A stretch of 64,000 bases of DNA, taken from contig WVZY01000022.1 of assembly GCA_011772205.1 (NCBI GenBank), forward strand, positions 124,001-188,000. The letters run 5' to 3'. The translations under genes and the position numbers were made by a program. The notes below the pieces were generated by a model. The model was not told the origin of the DNA and made no database searches. It saw only the letters and a program-made list of their open reading frames with translations. Positions 1 through 9,937 of the stretch are shown here, piece by piece (positions within the stretch are counted from its first letter, which is position 1; each line of letters begins with the position of its first letter). The stretch is from Candidatus Latescibacterota bacterium. GTDB taxonomy: Bacteria > Krumholzibacteriota > Krumholzibacteriia > WVZY01.

Positions 1-584
1 CTCACCTGCAGCTTCATCACTCGCTTCGCCCCCTTATCCTTGGCCAGGGCCATCGCCTTGTCCACAGCTTCAACTTCCCCGGAAATGGAAAACTGCGACG
101 GCGAGTTGTAGTTGGCGATGACGACGATCCCATCCACAGAAGCCTCTGCAACAGCTTCAGTCAATCCAGTCACCTCGAGTCCAATGACGGCCGCCATGGT
201 GCCCGGACGCTCGAGGCCGGATTCGAACATCAGTTCCCCACGTCTCCTCACTATAAGAAGCGCGTCCAAAGGCTTGAAAAAACCCGCCGCAACCAACGCA
301 GAGAATTCCCCGAGGCTGTGGCCTGCCACGATGGATGGCCGGATCCCTTGTCCTTCGAGAACCGTCAATACGACAATGCTGTGGAGAAGGATCGCCGGCT
401 GGGCATTGTGCGTCTTCGTGAGCTCCTCGAGATCTCCCGAAAAAGAGAGCTCTGTAATGTCAAATCCCAGCGTTTGATTCGCCTGCCGATACAGCTCTCT
501 CGCTTCAGGAAATCGATCGTAATAATCCTTCCCCATGCCAACGTATTGGGATGCCTGTCCGGGGAAAAGCATGGGGGATTTCAT
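1..584 (-). CDS. fabD: malonyl-CoA:ACP transacylase, C-terminus beyond window (partial)
   Basis: Minus-strand translation from ATG at 584: MKSPMLFPGQASQYVGMGKDYYDRFPEARELY...VAGHSLGEFSALVAAG; GHSLGE nucleophile motif of FabD; not in the ORF track because it runs off the edge; next to fabH. Confidence 0.95.
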   Translation of the reverse strand, partial: MKSPMLFPGQASQYVGMGKDYYDRFPEARELYRQANQTLGFDITELSFSGDLEELTKTHNAQPAILLHSIVVLTVLEGQGIRPSIVAGHSLGEFSALVAAGFFKPLDALLIVRRRGELMFESGLERPGTMAAVIGLEVTGLTEAVAEASVDGIVVIANYNSPSQFSISGEVEAVDKAMALAKDKGAKRVMKLQV

Positions 585-636
585 ATGTCCTCGCTCCCGA
601 TCTTTTTTGAAGATGCACAAACGGTTTTGTCCGGGA

Positions 637-1653
637 TCAGCCCGAACGCCCCGCGGGCTCCGTATGGCGAAACAGAACGGATCCCCATGTGAATCCGCCG
701 CCGAAGGCAACGAACAAGACGATGTCGCCGGATTTGATCTTTCCGCTCTTTCGAACTTCGTCAAAAGCAATGGGGATCGTCGCCGAAGATGTGTTTCCGA
801 ATCGATCGATGTTGACGACCACTTTTTCTTCCGGGATTCCCAGCCTTCCTATAACTGCATCGATGATTCGGATATTTGCCTGGTGAGGAATGAGGTGGTC
901 CACTTGCTCGAGATCGAGATCGGCTTGTTTGAGAACTATTGAAGTCGCATCGACCATCGCCCGCACGGCGTACTTAAACACCCCGTCGCCTTTCATCTTG
1001 ATATAATGTTCCCGTTGTTGGTAGGTAAATTCGGAGATGGGCGCCCTGGATCCACCTGCGGGTATCCAGAGGAGGTCTGCAAGCGACCCATCGCTTCTCA
1101 TATAAGTCCCCAGAATTCCATCATCCGGATCACATGGCCCTAGAACCGCTGCGCCCGCCCCGTCTCCAAACAGCACACAGGTCGCACGATCCTGCCAGTC
1201 GAGAAACTTGCTCAGCACTTCAACTCCCACAACCAGCACCGTGTTCATTTGTCCGGAGACAATCAAACCATGCGCGGTGTTCAGGCCATAAATGAAACCG
1301 CTGCAGGCAGCTCCCAGATCAAAGGCCGCCGCGTTTTTTGCCCCCAACCGGTCCTGGACGAGACATGCCGTTGCAGGGAACTGCATATCGGGCGTAACGG
1401 TTCCAACGATAACGCCATCGATATCGTCCGCTTTAATGCCCGCATCTTTCAGAGCGGCTTCCGCAGCCAGTAGCGCAAGGTCCGAACTCGCCTCTTGCTC
1501 GTTGGCAATTCGCCTTTCACGAATGCCCGTTCTCGTCCGGATCCATTCATCGGAGGTTTCGACGATCTTTTCCAAGTCGAAATTGGATAGAATTTTCTCA
1601 GGGCAGTAATGCCCGCTCCCGATGATTCGCGAGCCTCTATGTAATTTCTGCAA
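637..1653 (-). CDS. fabH: 3-oxoacyl-ACP synthase III (KAS III)
   Basis: SDEWIRTRTGIRERRI, AACSGFIYGL, HQANIRIIDAV, GNTSSATIPIA motifs; fab/plsX context. Confidence 0.96.
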   Translation of the reverse strand: MQKLHRGSRIIGSGHYCPEKILSNFDLEKIVETSDEWIRTRTGIRERRIANEQEASSDLALLAAEAALKDAGIKADDIDGVIVGTVTPDMQFPATACLVQDRLGAKNAAAFDLGAACSGFIYGLNTAHGLIVSGQMNTVLVVGVEVLSKFLDWQDRATCVLFGDGAGAAVLGPCDPDDGILGTYMRSDGSLADLLWIPAGGSRAPISEFTYQQREHYIKMKGDGVFKYAVRAMVDATSIVLKQADLDLEQVDHLIPHQANIRIIDAVIGRLGIPEEKVVVNIDRFGNTSSATIPIAFDEVRKSGKIKSGDIVLFVAFGGGFTWGSVLFRHTEPAGRSG

Positions 1654-2656
1654 GGTCGCTCACTAGTCCTTTGAATCGTTCTTCGATGTGATCATTGACT
1701 CCTCGATCGACAAACTTCTTTGCAACGAGGATGGCATTTTTAATCGCCCGGCTCGAGCTCTTACCGTGAGAGATGATGATAACGCCGTTCACACCAAGCA
1801 AAGGCGCACCACCGTATTCTGCATAGTCCAGCTTTGTGCGAACGGAATTGAAAGCTCCCCTCAGAAGCATGGTCCCGATTTTGGCCATTATCCTCTTCCT
1901 GATTTCCTGCTTTACCATATGTGTCAAGAACGAAATGATACTCTCCGAGAGCTTGAGGGCGACGTTTCCAACGAAACCGTCGCAAACGACAACGTCCGCG
2001 GCACCACCAAAAACATCCCGGCCTTCCACATTGCCGATAAAGTTCAGATCCGAATTATTCAAGAGCTTGTAAGCTTCCCTGACGAGTTCATTCCCCTTGC
2101 TCGGCTCTTCCCCAATATTCAGGAGGCCAACACGAGGATTTTCGATCCCATGCTGATGCTCGGCAAACACCGTTCCCATAACAGCGAAATGCAGGAGGTG
2201 CTTCGGCAAGCACTCGTAATTCGCCCCTGCATCGAGCACAACCGCGCCCCTCTTGCTCGTTGGCCAATATGTAGATATCGCAGGTCTCGAAACGCCGTGC
2301 AGGCGGCCCAGGGTAACCAGCGAACTCGCCACTACGGCTCCCGTGTTGCCCGCGCTGACCAGGGCATCCGCTTTGCCTTCTTTCATGAGCCTCACTGCAA
2401 CGGGAATGGAGGCATCTTTCTTCCTGCGGACCGCTACGGCGGGGGGCTCGGACATGCCGATAGTCTGGGAAGCATGGACGATGTCCAGTTTCGCGCTGCC
2501 CGCGCTGATTTTATCCAACTCCGCGCGGATGCCCGCCTCATCTCCGACGAGAGCGATCTCGAGACCTTTGGGATCGGACATTGCCGCCTCTACGGCGCCA
2601 CGCGCAATCACTCCGGGGCTATGGTCGCCTCCCATTGCGTCGACGGCTATCCTCAC
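1637..2656 (-). CDS. plsX: phosphate acyltransferase PlsX
   Basis: MRIAVDAMGGDHSPGVIARGAVEA; SAGNTGAVVASSL; neighbours rpmF and fabH. Confidence 0.96.
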   Translation of the reverse strand: MRIAVDAMGGDHSPGVIARGAVEAAMSDPKGLEIALVGDEAGIRAELDKISAGSAKLDIVHASQTIGMSEPPAVAVRRKKDASIPVAVRLMKEGKADALVSAGNTGAVVASSLVTLGRLHGVSRPAISTYWPTSKRGAVVLDAGANYECLPKHLLHFAVMGTVFAEHQHGIENPRVGLLNIGEEPSKGNELVREAYKLLNNSDLNFIGNVEGRDVFGGAADVVVCDGFVGNVALKLSESIISFLTHMVKQEIRKRIMAKIGTMLLRGAFNSVRTKLDYAEYGGAPLLGVNGVIIISHGKSSSRAIKNAILVAKKFVDRGVNDHIEERFKGLVSDLAEIT

Positions 2657-2668
2657 ATTAGATCTCCC

Positions 2669-2854
2669 TTAGAGTTCTTCCTCGATCTTGATCACTTCGC
2701 GCCCGGCGTAATGCCCGCAATTCGGGCAGACACTGTGAGGCGGCTTCAACTGATGACAATGGGAACACCTCGTCAGACCTGGGGGCGCCAGTTTCCAGTG
2801 TGTTCTCCGCTTGTTCCTTCTGGATTTGGATGTTTTTCTCTTTGGTACCGCCAT
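2669..2854 (-). CDS. rpmF: 50S ribosomal protein L32
   Basis: [22 protein letters not shown]...CxxC/CxxC zinc ribbon. Confidence 0.97.
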   Translation of the reverse strand: MAVPKRKTSKSRRNKRRTHWKLAPPGLTRCSHCHQLKPPHSVCPNCGHYAGREVIKIEEEL

Positions 2855-2867
2855 CGATGTCTCCTTC

Positions 2868-3392
2868 TCATCTTTGAGATTTTGGCAGTTTGTCTTTCAA
2901 AGATTTCAGCGCGTCCCACCTCGAATCACCGGACCGCTCGCACGTACAGGGATCCTTATTCATGTTCGCTCCACAGATGGGACAAAGCCCTTTGCAATCC
3001 TCCCTGCAGATGATTTGCATCGGTATATTGACGACCAGGTTCTCATAAATATGCTGATCGAGAGAAAACTCCTGCTCTCCAATCGGCAGATAAACAAAAT
3101 CTTCTTCTACGGCTCGGTCCGTTCCGGCCTTTGCAGTTCCACCCCTTTGGACCACGACCTCGAACGCCGTGTCAATCCCAAAATCAGTGGGCTGAAGGCA
3201 CTTATGACATTGGGTTGATAGAGTCCCGTGGAGCTTCGTTTGAAAATAGAATGTTTCCCCGCTTTTCCTCGCGGTCACGTCGACGAGGCACTCAATCTTT
3301 CGCTCAGCGTCCAGAACATCCCGGATGCTGACAACCTCCTCGCTGCATATCTTTTCGGGGCTTTCGGAGAGCCTGTCGAGGTCGACGATCAT
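2868..3392 (-). CDS. DUF177 (YceD-like) protein
   Basis: Position directly upstream of rpmF; C-terminal [23 protein letters not shown] typical of DUF177. Confidence 0.9.
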   Translation of the reverse strand: MIVDLDRLSESPEKICSEEVVSIRDVLDAERKIECLVDVTARKSGETFYFQTKLHGTLSTQCHKCLQPTDFGIDTAFEVVVQRGGTAKAGTDRAVEEDFVYLPIGEQEFSLDQHIYENLVVNIPMQIICREDCKGLCPICGANMNKDPCTCERSGDSRWDALKSLKDKLPKSQR

Positions 3393-3439
3393 TGCTTATC
3401 TCTCCAAAATTCAGGCATTTCCCAGTCATAAATCCGAAT

Positions 3440-3841
3440 TTAGAACCCGCTAAACACTATTGCAAGCTCTTTTTTAGCTGCCTCAGGGGAATCGGAGGCG
3501 TGCACGGCATTGGCTTGAATCGATGAACCGTACACATAACGAATCGTCCCTGGGGCCGCTTTGCAAGGATCGGTGCTCCCGACCAGGTCCCTCAAACGCC
3601 GAATAGCATCCTCTCCCTGCAGCTCGAGGGCAACTACCGGACCGCTGGTGATATATTCTATGAGTGAGGGAAAAAACTCCCTCTCCTTATGAATGTCGTA
3701 GAAGCGTTCGGCTTGCTTTTTATCGAAAGTGAACATAATCATCTTGGCAACGGTAAACCGATTCCGGAGGATAATCGATATGATCTCCCCGAACAGCCCC
3801 TTCTCGACGACCTCCGGCTTTATCATCAGGAGCGTATTCAT
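3440..3841 (-). CDS. ndk: nucleoside diphosphate kinase
   Basis: MNTLLMIKPEVVEKGLFGEII...GTIRYVYGSSIQANAVHASDSPEAAKKEL; start re-set to ATG at 3841 from ORF track 3916. Confidence 0.94.
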   Translation of the reverse strand: MNTLLMIKPEVVEKGLFGEIISIILRNRFTVAKMIMFTFDKKQAERFYDIHKEREFFPSLIEYITSGPVVALELQGEDAIRRLRDLVGSTDPCKAAPGTIRYVYGSSIQANAVHASDSPEAAKKELAIVFSGF

Positions 3842-3912
3842 TCGGATTCCTCTCCAAGTACCAACGCCCGGCGGAATCCAGAAGCGTCGCCGGGCGTGCG
3901 ATTGCCAATCGA

Positions 3913-4800
3913 TCAAGGGGATAGATTTGGAGCTGCTTTTTTGACGAGCCCCGTGATTTCGGAAGGTATCTTCGCCACCGGCACTCCAACTTTCTCGAAT
4001 GCTGCGATCTTTTCCTTAGCAGTGCCGGTACCTCCTGATACGATTGCCCCGGCATGACCCATCCGCTTCCCCGGGGGTGCCGTCTGACCGGCGATGAATG
4101 CGACGACTGGCTTATCGACCTTGTCTGCAATGAAGCTTGCCGCTTCTTCCTCATCCGTGCCGCCTATTTCACCTATCAAAACGACCGCTTTCGTTTGAGG
4201 ATCTTCGCCGAACAAGGTGAGCGCGTCGATGAAGTTCGTCCCGATGAGCTGATCGCCTCCGATACCAAGGCAAGTGGACTGGCCGAGTCCCTGGTTGGAG
4301 AGCTGGAACACCACCTCGTATGTCAGCGTTCCGCTCCGCGAAACCACGCCTACCGGCCCATCTGCGAAGATGCTTGCGGGAAGGATGCCTACTTTGACCT
4401 TCGCACCTGGGGAGATCACACCAGGGCAGTTGGGGCCGACGAGACGACAACCTCTCTCACGGATAAAAGGGAGTACCCTCGCCATATCTCTCACCGGAAT
4501 CCCCTCGGAGATACAAACGACCAGCTTTATGCCGGCATCGGCCGCTTCGCAGATTGCGTCAGGCGCAAAAGGCGCCCTAACATAAATCACCGATGTATTC
4601 GCTTGGGCTTCCTTCACCGCTTCCCCGACTGAATCGTAGATTGGAACCTTATCGGCGAACAGATTGCCACCCTTCCCAGGAGTAACCCCTGCAACGACAT
4701 TCGTGCCATAGTCCATCATCTGCGTGGCGTGAAACGAGCCGTCCCTGCCTGTAATTCCCTGAACAACAACCCGGGTTTTTTCATCGATCAAAATACTCAC
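3913..4800 (-). CDS. sucD: succinate-CoA ligase (ADP-forming) subunit alpha
   Basis: [59 protein letters not shown]. Confidence 0.96.
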   Translation of the reverse strand: MSILIDEKTRVVVQGITGRDGSFHATQMMDYGTNVVAGVTPGKGGNLFADKVPIYDSVGEAVKEAQANTSVIYVRAPFAPDAICEAADAGIKLVVCISEGIPVRDMARVLPFIRERGCRLVGPNCPGVISPGAKVKVGILPASIFADGPVGVVSRSGTLTYEVVFQLSNQGLGQSTCLGIGGDQLIGTNFIDALTLFGEDPQTKAVVLIGEIGGTDEEEAASFIADKVDKPVVAFIAGQTAPPGKRMGHAGAIVSGGTGTAKEKIAAFEKVGVPVAKIPSEITGLVKKAAPNLSP

Positions 4801-4821
4801 GACCGTTCCCTCCCTGCGTTT

Positions 4822-5955
4822 CTATGAGCGAGCCAGCTCGATCGCCCGCTTCACTCCATCATCCATAGTAGCTGCGGTGTCAAGGTTCAATTCAGCCAGG
4901 ATTTCTCTGGCGATGTCCTCGTTGGTCCCCGTCAAACGCACGATGACGGGGAGGTTGAGATTCATCTGCTTGAAAGCAGTCACGAGTCCCTTGGCAACGT
5001 CGTCGCAACGGGTAATTCCTCCGAATATATTTATGAAAATGGATTTCACATTTGGATCACGGAGGATTATTTCCAGGGCGGCTATTACCTTCTCAGGATT
5101 CGAACTCCCCCCGATGTCGAGAAAATTCGCCGGCTCGCCCCCATATGTTTTGATGAGATCCATCGTGGCCATAGCAAGCCCGGCTCCGTTCACGATGCAC
5201 CCAACATTTCCTTCGAGTTTAACGAATGAAAGCCCTGCCTCACGAGCCTTCACCTCCCCAGGATCCTCGGCGCTGACATCTCGCAATTCCTCGAGCTTCT
5301 TCTGTCTGTACAGCGCGCTGTCGTCAATGTTGACCTTGGCGTCGATTGCAACAACTCTTCCATCCTTGGTGATCACCAGAGGATTGATCTCGGCGAGGCT
5401 TGCGTCCGCCCGGTCATAGACTGTGTAGAGCTTTTCAATGATTTGGGCGATTTGTCTGACCAAGTTGAAATCCGAATTCAGCTTCGACGCTAGTCCCCGA
5501 CTCTGGAACGGTTGCACCCCGAATAGGGGATCCACATGCAGTCTCATGATCGCTTCGGGGTTCTCCTTTGCTACTACTTCGATCTCGACACCGCCCTCGG
5601 CGGAAGCCATGACCAGCGGTTTTTGACAGCTCCGATCCATGATCATCCCTATATAAATTTCGGTGGCGATGTCCACGGCTTCTGTGACAAGAACCTTGTC
5701 GACCTTCAATCCCTTGATGTCCATCCCGAGAATGCTGCTCGCGTGCTCCTTTGCCTCATCGGGATCCTTGGCGAGTTTTACACCGCCCGCCTTTCCCCTT
5801 CCGCCGACGAGCACTTGAGCTTTGACGACGACCGGCTTGCCGATCCGCTTTGCGGCATCGTAAGCCGCCCCCGGGGTTTCCACGACTTCTCCCTCCGGGA
5901 CGGGAATCCCCGCTTGTTTGAATAGCTCCTTCGCTTGATATTCGTGTATCTTCAT
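4822..5955 (-). CDS. sucC: succinate-CoA ligase subunit beta
   Basis: MKIHEYQAKELFKQAGIPVPEG... ATP-grasp; start re-set to 5955 (ORF track begins at 6084). Confidence 0.96.
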   Translation of the reverse strand: MKIHEYQAKELFKQAGIPVPEGEVVETPGAAYDAAKRIGKPVVVKAQVLVGGRGKAGGVKLAKDPDEAKEHASSILGMDIKGLKVDKVLVTEAVDIATEIYIGMIMDRSCQKPLVMASAEGGVEIEVVAKENPEAIMRLHVDPLFGVQPFQSRGLASKLNSDFNLVRQIAQIIEKLYTVYDRADASLAEINPLVITKDGRVVAIDAKVNIDDSALYRQKKLEELRDVSAEDPGEVKAREAGLSFVKLEGNVGCIVNGAGLAMATMDLIKTYGGEPANFLDIGGSSNPEKVIAALEIILRDPNVKSIFINIFGGITRCDDVAKGLVTAFKQMNLNLPVIVRLTGTNEDIAREILAELNLDTAATMDDGVKRAIELARS

Positions 5956-5981
5956 TGATCCGCTCCCTTGTGGTAGATTCC

Positions 5982-7325
5982 CTACTCCTTTCCAAGTGCT
6001 CGAAACTTTTTCTCGAAATCGTTCAGGACGTCTTCCAGTGTTGGTGAACCGACTTCTTCTAGGTGATAGCGCACGCGAAGACAAGGCTTGTCGATTCGTA
6101 TTACACGGCTGAGATCGATGGGTGTGCCGATGAGAACGAGCTCGGCATCGGATGCCTCGATGGTTTTTTCAAGGTCCTGCACCTGCTCGGAGCCGTACCC
6201 CATTGCCGGCAGCAGATCACCGATTTCAGGATACTTGGCGAATGTGGCTTTGATCTTTCCCACAGCAAAGGGCCTGGGATCAATGATCTCCGAAGCGCCG
6301 AATTGACGCGCCGCAACCACGCCAGCACCGTACTTCATTTCCCCGTGCGTGAGGGTGGGCCCGTCCTCTATGCAGAGCACTCTCTTACCCTTGATCTGCG
6401 AGGCATCCCCATCCACGGTGATCGGAGAGTTCGCGCGAATAATCGTAGCACTCGGATTTCTGGATTTGATGTTTTCCAGAACCTTGTTCACATTTTCTTC
6501 GGCCGCCGTATCCATCTTGTTGATCACAACCACATCGGCCTCGTACAGGTTGATTTCCCCAGGATAGTAACGGAGTTCATGGCCGGGACGATGTGGATCC
6601 GCCATGACGATCCATAAGTTTGGCCTGTAAAACGGAAGATCGTTATTGCCGCCATCCCACAGCACAACATCCGATTCGGTCTCCGCTTCTTTGAGAATTT
6701 GCGCATAATCAACCCCGGCGAAAACGATATTCCCGTTGATGATGTGAGGCTCGTACTCCTCGCGTTCCTCGATGGTGCAGTCATGCAGATCCAGGTCTTC
6801 CAGCGTTGCAAAGCGCTGAACGACTTGTTTGGTGAGATCTCCATAAGGCATCGGATGACGGACCACTGCTACCCGGTACCCTCTTTTCCGGAGCATCTCT
6901 GCAACTCTTCGAGTTGTCTGGCTCTTACCGCTTCCAGTGCGAACCGCACAAACAGCGATAACAGGTTTGATGCTTGGAATCATCGCTTCCTTACTCCCGA
7001 GGAGCAGGAAATCAACACCGAGAGAATTAATCCTGGCCGCTTTCTGCATGACATACTCATAGGAGACATCGCTGTATGAAAAAACCGCCGTATCCACTTT
7101 TTCATGGACGAGGTATTCGCGCAAACTGTTTTCTGCGATGATTGGTATACCGCCGGGATAGAGATCCCCCGCGAGTACAGGCGGATAGGATCTCCCCTCG
7201 ATATCCGGGATCTGCGTCGCGGTAAAAGCAACCACCTCGATGTTCTTATTGTTTCGATAGAGAACATTGAAATTGTGGAAGTCCCTACCGGCAGCTCCCA
7301 TGATCAAGATTCGTTCTCTCGCCAT
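5982..7325 (-). CDS. cyclic 2,3-diphosphoglycerate synthetase-like GTPase
   Basis: MARERILIMGAAGRDFHNFNVLYRNN...SYPPVLAGDLYPGGIPI; P-loop VRTGSGKSQTTR; resembles the cPGS family; start re-set to ATG at 7325. Confidence 0.8.
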   Translation of the reverse strand: MARERILIMGAAGRDFHNFNVLYRNNKNIEVVAFTATQIPDIEGRSYPPVLAGDLYPGGIPIIAENSLREYLVHEKVDTAVFSYSDVSYEYVMQKAARINSLGVDFLLLGSKEAMIPSIKPVIAVCAVRTGSGKSQTTRRVAEMLRKRGYRVAVVRHPMPYGDLTKQVVQRFATLEDLDLHDCTIEEREEYEPHIINGNIVFAGVDYAQILKEAETESDVVLWDGGNNDLPFYRPNLWIVMADPHRPGHELRYYPGEINLYEADVVVINKMDTAAEENVNKVLENIKSRNPSATIIRANSPITVDGDASQIKGKRVLCIEDGPTLTHGEMKYGAGVVAARQFGASEIIDPRPFAVGKIKATFAKYPEIGDLLPAMGYGSEQVQDLEKTIEASDAELVLIGTPIDLSRVIRIDKPCLRVRYHLEEVGSPTLEDVLNDFEKKFRALGKE

Positions 7326-7408
7326 CGATTTCTTCCTTTCTCCGGCGTTCCGAGAAACGCCCGCAAGCCCGGCGGATAAAACAAACCACCCCGAACCTCC
7401 CATCACTG

Positions 7409-7885
7409 CTATCCTGGCTGGCAGGATCCGGTGACTCTTTGGATCAAGGTTCGGGTCGAATAACCGGGCTTCATGCGAATCCTTACAACCTCCCCGCCGT
7501 CTTTACTGACGAATGTTGCACCGACAATATCTTCTTCCTTATATTCGGCCCCTTTCACGAGAACATGGGGCCTTACCAATCGAATCGTTTCCAACGGCGT
7601 GTCTTCCGAAAATACCGTCACACAATCCACCCATTTGAGAGCGAGAAGAATTTCCGCCCGCTCGCTGGCCGGGTAGATCGGGCGGCCCTCACCTTTCAGT
7701 CGTCGTACGGAAGCGTCGTCATTGATGGCTATGAGGAGAATATCCCCAAAACTGGCGGCCGTCTCGATGAGGTGAAGGTGGCCCGGATGAACGAGATCAA
7801 AACAGCCGTTCGTAAAAACAATCCGCTTCCCGGCTTTGCGAAATGCTCTGGATCGTTTTTCAAGATCTGTTCTCGATATCAGCAC
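7409..7885 (-). CDS. rfaE2: D-glycero-beta-D-manno-heptose 1-phosphate adenylyltransferase (RfaE2 domain)
   Basis: IVFTNGCFDLVHPGHLHLIETA nucleotidyltransferase HxGH motif; VLVKGAEYKEEDIVG. Confidence 0.92.
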   Translation of the reverse strand: MLISRTDLEKRSRAFRKAGKRIVFTNGCFDLVHPGHLHLIETAASFGDILLIAINDDASVRRLKGEGRPIYPASERAEILLALKWVDCVTVFSEDTPLETIRLVRPHVLVKGAEYKEEDIVGATFVSKDGGEVVRIRMKPGYSTRTLIQRVTGSCQPG

Positions 7886-7920
7886 GTTATTTATTACCTT
7901 AAGTGAAGTATATAACTAAT

Positions 7921-8934
7921 TCATTTAAAAGCAGATAAGATGACATCGGTTCTAACCGTTGTGGTCCCGACTTCCTTAACGGCCTCCCCTGCAGCTTGGT
8001 TCGCAATGATGACCGAATCCACAAGCTCGGCCCCTGCTCCCAAGAAAGCACCGAGAACGCCGATCACAGTATCTCCCGCTCCCGTGACATCATAGACTTC
8101 TTTCGCCACAGCGGGAACGTGGAGTTCCTTCCTATCTCCAAAATAGAGATTCATTCCCGATTCGCCGCGGGTAATGAGAAGTGCTTCCAGCGAAAGGTCC
8201 TCTTTGATTTTGAATCCCAGCTCCGACAGCGCGTCATCGCTCTCGATATGCTCGTTGTATATGCTCATTGCTTCTTTCGTGTTCGGAGTAACAATGCCCG
8301 CCCCCCGGTACCATATGAAATGGCCTACATGCGGATCGATGAGCAGCCATTTCCCCCTCCCTCGCCAGGCCGAAATGATTTCGTGAAGGTAGTCCGCTTG
8401 AATGACACCCTTTCCGTAATCAGATATGATTAGCGCGTCGCAATCATCTGCGCCGCTCAACAGTGAAGAAGTGAACTTTTCTTTAAACTGCTCGGGGATG
8501 GGGTCCACTACTTCGAAATCCGCCCTCACAACCTGCTGGCTCTGGGCAATGATCCTTACCTTTTCCGTCGTTTCCCTTTGCCTATCCACGAGCAAATGAG
8601 TGGAATCGACCGAATCTTTATCGAGGAGGTGCCGAATCTTTTCGCCGGCGCGATCTGCGCCCACGACACCCATCAGCGTGACTGCTGCTCCCAAAGCTCT
8701 CAGGTTGGCGGCTACATTTGCAGCGCCCCCCAAACGTGAACTCCTCCGAGTCACGTTCACTACCGGTACTGGGGCTTCTGGTGAGATGCGATCGACAACT
8801 CCCCAATGATACCGATCCAACATCACGTCACCCAGCACCCATACACGTGTCGATGGGATCCGCCGCATATAGGACGCGACCTGGTCCTTGGACAGCTCTG
8901 GATGCAACATTGCGTTATCGTTCCCTGAAAACAA
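7921..8934 (-). CDS. rfaE1: D-glycero-beta-D-manno-heptose-7-phosphate kinase (RfaE1 domain)
   Basis: VLGDVMLDRYHWGVVDRISPEAPVPVV; DVTGAGDTVIGVLGAFLGAG PfkB motif. Confidence 0.92.
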   Translation of the reverse strand: MFSGNDNAMLHPELSKDQVASYMRRIPSTRVWVLGDVMLDRYHWGVVDRISPEAPVPVVNVTRRSSRLGGAANVAANLRALGAAVTLMGVVGADRAGEKIRHLLDKDSVDSTHLLVDRQRETTEKVRIIAQSQQVVRADFEVVDPIPEQFKEKFTSSLLSGADDCDALIISDYGKGVIQADYLHEIISAWRGRGKWLLIDPHVGHFIWYRGAGIVTPNTKEAMSIYNEHIESDDALSELGFKIKEDLSLEALLITRGESGMNLYFGDRKELHVPAVAKEVYDVTGAGDTVIGVLGAFLGAGAELVDSVIIANQAAGEAVKEVGTTTVRTDVILSAFK

Positions 8935-9356
8935 AAAACTAGGATCGCTATATGGGATTCCTAGAGGCTCAACCGGTTTGGGAATAGGCTCATAAGTTGG
9001 GCAGAAGCTACCACATACCCAGGTGCATTGTCAAGCGCAACAGGCGCTCCCGTCAAAAGCGGCGTCGTGGAGGGGCGATCGAGATACTTTCGGCATTACA
9101 GCCGGCCAAAGCCGCATCATACGCCTCGCAAGACACACACCCGGGGAGATGGGTCGCGAGGGGGATGAGCCCGTATTCGCGCAACGATAGATAGGCCGAA
9201 CCCCCCTAGTGACCCATCAAAGGAGCACTGCAACGTCCTGGTGCATTATGCGCCTCCCTATTCACCGAACGGGGCTTCGTCTTGAAAGCGCCTGCAACCT
9301 GTGGTAGAGTCCCCCGGAATACTCAAAGATCATTGAAAAATAAGGGAGGCGCCAGT

Positions 9357-9674
9357 ATGAAACAAGACAGAACGGTAAATATAGAGATCGGCAACGAAGA
9401 ATGGGAGGGTGTTTATTCGAATTTCGTGATCATCACACATTCCCCCTCGGAATTCATCCTCGATTTCGCCCGGATGCTTCCAGGTGCAAAAAAAGCGAAA
9501 GTCTTTTCGCGAATCATCATGACCCCGCAGAATGCAAGGGCCTTACTTGCCACCTTGGAGAACAACATTCAAAAGTACGAGGCGGAACACGGCAAGATTC
9601 CGCTGCCTTCGGCCGAGCCCGGGAAGGGACCTATCGGCTTCCAGGCCAATATCGAGAATTCAGAGAAGAAATAG
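9357..9674 (+). CDS. DUF3467 domain protein
   Basis: MKQDRTVNIEIGNEEWEGVYSNFVIITHSPSEFILDFARMLPGAKKAKVFSRIIMTPQNARALLATLENNIQKYE; SD-like AAGGGAGG upstream; only convincing plus-strand gene. Confidence 0.85.
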   Translation: MKQDRTVNIEIGNEEWEGVYSNFVIITHSPSEFILDFARMLPGAKKAKVFSRIIMTPQNARALLATLENNIQKYEAEHGKIPLPSAEPGKGPIGFQANIENSEKK

Positions 9675-9812
9675 CCACACATAGAATGAACAGCGCCGGG
9701 GGACAAATCGTTAAAGAGTATCATTGAGTCTTTGCAACAGCCCCGGACGCCACTCCAGGCATCTATCCGTGCATTCCTTACTGGACAATTGCCTCTCGTG
9801 GACTTCTTTTGA

Positions 9813-9878
9813 TGGATCACGGGGGGATTCGGCCTATCTATCGCTGCGCGATTACGGCCTCATCCCCCCCGTGATCCA
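9813..9878. repeat. long imperfect inverted repeat with nested hairpins in a convergent intergenic region
   Basis: TGGATCACGGGGGGAT (9813-9828) pairs with ATCCCCCCCGTGATCCA (9862-9878) with one bulged base; inner GGCC..GGCC and ATCGC-TGC-GCGAT. Confidence 0.8.
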
Positions 9879-9937
9879 CTTATCCCCATATGCACCACCA
9901 ATTCAGTGGATGACTCGTCGTTTCCTAAACGACACCG

